Below are positions 59,884-64,000 of a stretch of DNA of 64,000 nt, in pieces. The stretch covers positions 174,050 to 238,049 of the forward strand of contig NZ_JAUXOV010000024.1 of assembly GCF_030684215.1 (NCBI RefSeq), written 5' to 3'. The notes below the pieces were generated by a model, which worked only from the letters and a program-made list of their open reading frames with translations, was not told the DNA's origin and searched no databases. How positions within the stretch are numbered: position 1 is the stretch's first letter; every line of letters begins with the position of its first letter. The DNA is from Pseudotabrizicola sp. GTDB lineage: Bacteria > Pseudomonadota > Alphaproteobacteria > Rhodobacterales > Rhodobacteraceae. The translations under genes and the position numbers were made by a program.

Positions 59884-60597
59884 ATGGACATTATCTTCGG
59901 CTATCTCGCGGGTCTGCTGACACTGATCAACCCATGTGTGCTGCCAGTTCTGCCCATTGTTCTGGCCTCTGCGCTGAAAGCTGACCGCCGTGCGCCCCTC
60001 GCCCTTGCTGCTGGGATGAGCGTTGCTTTCGTCACACTCGGCCTTGGGCTCAGCGCCCTTGGCCCCGCTCTTGGGCTGGATCCAGACGGTGTGGCGCGTG
60101 GCGCAGCACTTGTTATGGTGGCCTTCGGGCTGGTGTTGCTTACGCCGGCACTTGGTGCACGTTTTGCCACTGTCACTGCTGGCTTTGCTCAAGGCGCAGA
60201 TCAACAGATCGACGCCCAGACCGGGCAAAGTCTGTCTGGGCAGTTCATCTCCGGCGCTCTTCTCGGCGCGGTCTGGAGCCCTTGTATCGGCCCCACGCTT
60301 GGGGCAGCCATTGCCCTTGCCTCCACCGGCGAAAACCTGTTGCGCGCAGGGCTGGTGATGACTGCCTTTGCCGCAGGCGTCTGCACCCTGATCCTCACCC
60401 TTGCCTATGGCGCGCAATCGGCGATCCGCGCGCGGCAGGCACGGCTGCGCGCTGTGGCTGAAAAAGCCAAACCGATCATGGGTGGCGTGTTTGTTCTGGT
60501 CGGCGCGGCCATGTGGTTTCGTCTGCACCATATCGTCGAGGCTTGGCTGCTGAACGTTCTGCCGCCTTGGCTGATCGATCTGTCCGTTTCAATCTGA
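59884..60597 (+). CDS. CcdA-like thiol:disulfide electron-transfer membrane protein
   Basis: This 237-aa inner-membrane protein has six hydrophobic helices and the redox Cys pair C18 in INPCVLPVLP and C134 in WSPCIGP, the CcdA/DsbD-core pattern. It would move electrons from cytoplasmic thioredoxin to a periplasmic partner. The gene starts 18 bp before a periplasmic thioredoxin gene, the expected partner. No cytochrome c maturation gene is near, so a role in oxidative or metal stress is favoured by its ECF-like promoter. AAGG precedes the ATG. Confidence 0.92.
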   Translation: MDIIFGYLAGLLTLINPCVLPVLPIVLASALKADRRAPLALAAGMSVAFVTLGLGLSALGPALGLDPDGVARGAALVMVAFGLVLLTPALGARFATVTAGFAQGADQQIDAQTGQSLSGQFISGALLGAVWSPCIGPTLGAAIALASTGENLLRAGLVMTAFAAGVCTLILTLAYGAQSAIRARQARLRAVAEKAKPIMGGVFVLVGAAMWFRLHHIVEAWLLNVLPPWLIDLSVSI

Positions 60598-60615
60598 TCC
60601 CCGAAAGGAACCTCT

Positions 60616-61026
60616 ATGCACCGTCGTCACTTCATTGCCCTGACCTCTGCCTTTGCCCTTTCCCCCATCGCCCTGCATGCAGCCCCAACGCTTTCAACCC
60701 CCACTCAAGCCGAAGCGGCAATGAAGGCGGGTAAGGTCGTCTTGCTGGATTTCTGGGCAAGCTGGTGTTCGACCTGCGCGGCGCAAGAACGCGTACTGAC
60801 CGATCTGCGGGCCGAGAATCCCGACTATGACCGCAAGATCGCCTTCTTCATCATCGACTGGGATCAACATAGCGCCAGCAATCTGTCGCGCCGCCTGAAC
60901 ATTCCGCGCCGCTCTACCCTTGTTGCGTTGAACGGTCAGACCGAGATTGCCCGCATCGTCGCCGGAACCTCAAAGAAAGACATCTCATCTTTGCTTGATC
61001 AGGCGCTTGCGGCAGCCCCTGCCTGA
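60616..61026 (+). CDS. periplasmic thioredoxin-fold protein (WCSTC active site)
   Basis: The 136-aa protein has a signal sequence (about residues 1-22), beginning MHRRHFIALTSAFALSP with a twin-arginine that could direct Tat export. The thioredoxin domain (25-136) carries FWASWCSTCAAQ with active Cys51 and Cys54, and a downstream NIPRRSTLVAL cis-Pro-like region without the usual cis-Pro. It is probably reduced by the CcdA-like protein encoded immediately upstream. AAAGGA lies before the ATG. Confidence 0.9.
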   Translation: MHRRHFIALTSAFALSPIALHAAPTLSTPTQAEAAMKAGKVVLLDFWASWCSTCAAQERVLTDLRAENPDYDRKIAFFIIDWDQHSASNLSRRLNIPRRSTLVALNGQTEIARIVAGTSKKDISSLLDQALAAAPA

Positions 61027-61184
61027 CGCGCCTGCAGCTGAATTTGCGCAAAAATTAGGCTCTAGAGCGTTTTTCAGGTGAAGTTTCAGGCAACAGGAGG
61101 CAGACTGACGTCAATTCTGCGGGCGCCGATAGACTCAGTCGCAACCTGCATCACCCTGAAGAAAAGCTAATATGGGAGTTCCAG

Positions 61185-62192
61185 ATGTTTCGCCATGCCA
61201 CCGCCAGTTTCGCCGCCGCCCTGTTGATCGGGACGGCAGCCCAAGCCGATACCGCCATGCCCTTTGCGCTGGACTGGAAATTTGAAGGGCCCGCAGCCCC
61301 CTATTTCGTCGCACTGGACAAGGGCCATTTCGCGGCCGAGGGCCTGAAAGTTGAAATAACCGAAGGCGCAGGTTCGCTTGACGCAATCCCAAAGGTAGCA
61401 ACCGGCGCGTATCCAGTCGGCTTTGCGGATATCAACAGCCTGATGAAATTCCTCGACCAGAACCCCGGTGCGCCGGTCACCGCTGTGATGATGATTTACG
61501 ACAAGCCGCCCTTCGCAATGGTCGGCCGCAAATCGCTTGGCATCAACGAGCCGGGCGACATTTCCGGCAAGATCCTCGGTGCGCCGCCGCCAGATGGCGC
61601 TTGGGCACAGTTCCCGATTTTTGCTGCCGAAAACGGCATCGACATGGCCTCTGTCACCGTTGAACCCGTCGGCTTTCCAGTGCGTGAGCCGATGCTGGCC
61701 GAAGGCAAGGTTGCCGCGGTGACCGGGTTCAGCTTCACCTCCAGCCTGAACGTTAAACGCCTTGGCGTGCCCGCAGATGACATCTCGGTGATCCTGATGG
61801 CCGATCATGGGGTCGCGCTTTACGGCAATGCCGTGATCGTCAACACCGATTTTGCCGCCGCCAACCCGGATGCGGTCACCGGCTTTTTACGCGCCGTGGC
61901 AATGGGCTGGAAAGACACCGTGGCCGATCCCGACGCCGCCATCGCCAGCCTGATCAGCCGCAACCCCGCTGCTGATGCAGAATTGGAGGGCGAGCGTCTG
62001 GCCCTGTCTATCAAAGACAATGTCATGACAGACTGGGTCATGGCGAACGGCCTTGGCAACATTGACGCCGAGCGGATGGAAAAGGCGATCGAGCAGACCA
62101 AATCGGTCTACACCTTCACCAACGCCCCGGACGCGGCCTTGTATTTCAACCCCGCCTATCTGCCCACCGATGGCAGCCTTTCGATGAACTAA
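61185..62192 (+). CDS. ABC transporter periplasmic substrate-binding protein, NMT1/THI5-like
   Basis: The 335-aa protein has a signal peptide (about residues 1-21, MFRHATASFAAALLIGTAAQA). It has the NMT1/THI5-type SBP fold with the family segment PYFVALDKGHFAAEGLKVEI near residue 38, GAYPVGFADINSLMKFL near 82 and LGAPPPDGAWAQFPIF near 130. Homologues take up nitrate, sulfonates or pyrimidine/HMP-like compounds; the ligand cannot be chosen here, and I see no riboswitch upstream. GGGAG lies before the ATG. It is followed by ATPase and permease genes. Confidence 0.9.
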   Translation: MFRHATASFAAALLIGTAAQADTAMPFALDWKFEGPAAPYFVALDKGHFAAEGLKVEITEGAGSLDAIPKVATGAYPVGFADINSLMKFLDQNPGAPVTAVMMIYDKPPFAMVGRKSLGINEPGDISGKILGAPPPDGAWAQFPIFAAENGIDMASVTVEPVGFPVREPMLAEGKVAAVTGFSFTSSLNVKRLGVPADDISVILMADHGVALYGNAVIVNTDFAAANPDAVTGFLRAVAMGWKDTVADPDAAIASLISRNPAADAELEGERLALSIKDNVMTDWVMANGLGNIDAERMEKAIEQTKSVYTFTNAPDAALYFNPAYLPTDGSLSMN

Positions 62193-62198
62193 GGCAAA

Positions 62199-62221
62199 GC
62201 CGCCCGGGCGAACCGGGCGGC
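62199..62221 (+). promoter_or_regulatory. intercistronic stem-loop after the binding-protein gene
   Basis: GCCGCCCGG-GCGAA-CCGGGCGGC forms a perfect 9-bp stem with a 5-base loop and starts 7 bases after the stop. Such hairpins behind SBP genes raise SBP mRNA over ATPase and permease mRNA. Confidence 0.7.
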
Positions 62222-62228
62222 ATACCTC

Positions 62229-63017
62229 ATGGCAAACCTCATTGACATCAAGGGCGTGACGCACGCCTATCGCACCAAATCCGGCCCTCTGCCGGTGCTG
62301 GACAATCTGAACATCTCTGTGCCCGAAGGCGAATTTGCTGCCGTCGTTGGTCCCTCAGGCTGCGGCAAATCCACCCTCACCCGGCTTGTCGCCGGCCTGA
62401 TGAAGCCCGATTCAGGCGAGGTCTGGTTACATGGCGAACGCGTCACCAGTCCGCGCAAGACTGTTGGCATGGCGTTCCAGAACCCGGTCTTGCTGGAATG
62501 GCGCAGCATCCTTGAAAACGTGATACTGCCATTGGAAATCGTTGCCCCCCGCATGCCGCAGGCCGAGCGTGAGGCGCGCGCCATGCACCTGCTTGAAATG
62601 GTTGGCCTCAAGGGGTTCGAATCCAAACGCCCCAGCGAATTGTCAGGCGGCATGCGCCAACGCGCCAGCCTGTGCCGCGCCATCGTGCACAAACCCGATG
62701 TGCTGATCATGGACGAACCCTTTGGCGCGCTTGACAATTTTACCCGCGAAGATCTGTGGCAAACCATGCGCGACCTACGCGCGGCAGAACCCTTTACCTG
62801 CGTGCTAATCACCCATGACCTGCGCGAAAGCGTGTTTCTGGGTGATCAGGTGTTTGTGCTGTCAGGCCGCCCTGCCCGCACGCAAATGGTGCTGAACGTC
62901 GATCTGCCCGCCAACCGTACGCTCGACATTCTGTATGAGCCGAAAGCACAAGAGATGCTGCACACCCTGCGCGACCAGATCCGAATTGCCCAAGGCCGCG
63001 ACGGGGATATGCATTGA
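62229..63017 (+). CDS. ABC transporter ATP-binding protein (NrtD/SsuB-like)
   Basis: The 262-aa ATPase has Walker A GPSGCGKSTLTRL near residue 38, the Q-loop in GMAFQNPVLLEW, the signature LSGGMRQRASLCRAI near 140, Walker B VLIMDEPFGALD and the switch His in VLITHDLRES. It powers the import system with the binding protein upstream and the permease downstream. Its stop overlaps the permease start (TGATG). Confidence 0.94.
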   Translation: MANLIDIKGVTHAYRTKSGPLPVLDNLNISVPEGEFAAVVGPSGCGKSTLTRLVAGLMKPDSGEVWLHGERVTSPRKTVGMAFQNPVLLEWRSILENVILPLEIVAPRMPQAEREARAMHLLEMVGLKGFESKRPSELSGGMRQRASLCRAIVHKPDVLIMDEPFGALDNFTREDLWQTMRDLRAAEPFTCVLITHDLRESVFLGDQVFVLSGRPARTQMVLNVDLPANRTLDILYEPKAQEMLHTLRDQIRIAQGRDGDMH

Positions 63018-63781
63018 TGGAAACGCTACAAAAAATCGCTGTCCCCCTCCTCGCTGTTGCGCTCTTTCTACTGGCATGGGAGGGGCTGGTCTGGGTCAAC
63101 GACTGGCCGAATTACAAGATGGCCTCGCCCTCTGACCTGCCGCCCGCGTTCTGGAAATTCCGTTGGCTGTTTTTGGAAATGGGCTGGCAAACCCTCTGGC
63201 GCACTGTACTGGGCTTGGGGCTGGCGGTGCTGTTTGGCACGCTGATTGGCATGATGATGGGCTTTTCCCGCATCGCCCGTGACGGACTTTACCCGCTGCT
63301 GGTCGGCTTTAACGCGATCCCGAAGGCAACTCTGGTGCCGGTCGTCTCGTTGATCTTCATTGGCCAGCATGACTTCAACACCGTGCTGATGGCCTTTCTG
63401 ATCAGCTTTTTCCCGATTGCTGTCTCAGTCGGCATTGGTCTGTCCACACTGGAGCCTGAATACCGCGACATCCTTCGCAGCCTGGGCGCGTCAAGGCTGA
63501 CGATCTTTCGCAAGATCGCCCTCCCAAAAACCCTGCCCGAGTTCTTTGGCGCGCTAAAAGTCTCGGTCACGCTGGCCTTTATCGGCACCAATCTGGTGGA
63601 GATCGTCGCCCCCCATGGTCGCGGCCTTGGCGCTCTGTTCAAATCGGGCGAGACGAATGGCGACTACCCGCTGATGTTCGCGGTTCTCATCGCGCTCGCA
63701 GCCCTTGGCATCCTGCTTTACTATGCCGTTTTGGTTCTGGAGCGAATCTTTGCAGGGTGGGCAGAGCGGCCGCAAAGCTGA
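63017..63781 (+). CDS. ABC transporter permease (SsuC/NrtB-like)
   Basis: This 254-aa permease has about six membrane helices and the EAA-type loop with DILRSLGASRLTIFRKIALP near residue 155, which docks the ATPase. The ATG at 63017 overlaps the ATPase stop; a TTG one codon earlier is less likely. It is the last gene of the SBP-ATPase-permease operon. Confidence 0.92.
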   Translation: METLQKIAVPLLAVALFLLAWEGLVWVNDWPNYKMASPSDLPPAFWKFRWLFLEMGWQTLWRTVLGLGLAVLFGTLIGMMMGFSRIARDGLYPLLVGFNAIPKATLVPVVSLIFIGQHDFNTVLMAFLISFFPIAVSVGIGLSTLEPEYRDILRSLGASRLTIFRKIALPKTLPEFFGALKVSVTLAFIGTNLVEIVAPHGRGLGALFKSGETNGDYPLMFAVLIALAALGILLYYAVLVLERIFAGWAERPQS

Positions 63782-64000
63782 GTTCCATAGGCAGACTGTG
63801 GCGCTCATCCAGAGTGACCGCTTCCCTCGCTCAGCGAAGGCAGCGGCACGCTGGATGGGCGGCCCTTATGTATGTGTCGGCTGCTGTTCGCAATTGAGAA
63901 TTTGGCACGACTTCGGAAATCGCTCATATGTATCCGGCCTGTTGATCGGCTCGCGGGCCGTGGCCTTGATGGGGTTACGCACGCGCCTTGGTCTCATTAG
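63782..64000. other. end of window without a recognised gene
   Basis: The 219 bases after the permease hold an imperfect 58-bp hairpin (63803-63860) and no recognised gene. One frame on the plus strand (from 63783) stays open to the window end, and another is open from about 63809 to a TAG at 63998-64000; neither has a good ribosome site or a family-like sequence. Confidence 0.5.
63803..63860. repeat. long imperfect inverted repeat
   Basis: GCTCATCCAGAGTGACCGCT (63803-63822) pairs with CAGCGGCACGCTGGATGGGC (63841-63860) apart from a few mismatches, and an inner stem TCGCT/AGCGA closes the centre. It may serve as a 3' fold of the ABC operon or be a dispersed intergenic element. Confidence 0.55.

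Noticed and set aside
61027..61184. Riboswitch (TPP, FMN or similar) before the ABC binding-protein gene
   Set aside because: No conserved aptamer boxes could be found in the 158-bp gap; the NMT1/THI5-like name alone is not evidence.

Overview
The window is a 64 kb piece of a chromosome from an alphaproteobacterium of the Rhodobacterales, most likely the Roseobacter group. The evidence is the set of family-typical proteins (FYDLN-acid protein of TIGR02300 type, DUF2125, extensin-like C-terminal protein, Hint-domain protein, VC_2705-type symporter with DUF4212, NrsF/DUF1109 anti-sigma), the high GC content, the F1-only atpHAGDC operon and the short Rhodobacterales-like intergenic repeats. Assignments are by reading translations and motifs; no database search was run.

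Layout. 1-4.7 kb: end of the 2-oxoglutarate dehydrogenase operon (sucA 3' end, sucB, a MAPEG protein, lpdA). 4.8-8.4 kb: an orphan asparagine-synthase-like gene, a GntR/FCD regulator, a YgjP-like metallopeptidase and a FYDLN-acid protein. 8.5 kb: tRNA-Ala(GGC). 8.7-18.4 kb: a long co-oriented minus-strand acetate block reading acs, adk, DUF4212, sodium/solute symporter, cNMP/CBS/DUF294 protein, a membrane protein, a stand-alone receiver, and a membrane PAS/pseudo-histidine-kinase fused to a DEDDh exonuclease. 18.7-25.1 kb: SulP transporter, HugZ-like protein, beta-helix protein with glycosyltransferase, YccF. 25.2-27.3 kb: groES-groEL with CIRCE. 27.4-36.3 kb: housekeeping genes (TraB/GumN, ppaC, HAD phosphatase, MaoC, ribF, YcgN, threonine aldolase, hydrolase, HCCA isomerase, prs, H-type lectin). 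36.4-41.3 kb: atpHAGDC. 41.6-50.1 kb: methyltransferase, gloB, clpA, M23 peptidase, an OmpA/ExbB-like pair, ChaC. 50.2-57.5 kb: DUF2125, extensin-like, tyrA-hisC, rpsD, Hint protein, GlxA-type regulator. 57.6-64 kb: KDG kinase, ECF sigma/anti-sigma divergent from ccdA-thioredoxin, and an ABC importer.

How genes cooperate. The acetate block links uptake (symporter + DUF4212), activation (acs, releasing AMP and PPi) and AMP recycling (adk) with an unusual set of signalling proteins. The most interesting of these is a membrane protein whose histidine-kinase core looks degenerate (Asp where the phospho-His should be) and which ends in an apparently intact DnaQ-type exonuclease, immediately downstream of a single-domain response regulator. 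The acs upstream region carries a perfect 16-bp palindrome, TGGCAAAATTTTGCCA, placed about 63 bp upstream of the predicted transcription start, where class-I activators usually bind.

A second regulatory circuit is the ECF sigma/NrsF-like pair at 58.6-59.7 kb. Its own upstream region and that of the divergent ccdA-thioredoxin genes carry the same GTAAC-N16/17-CGTA signal, which suggests that one sigma factor drives both directions.
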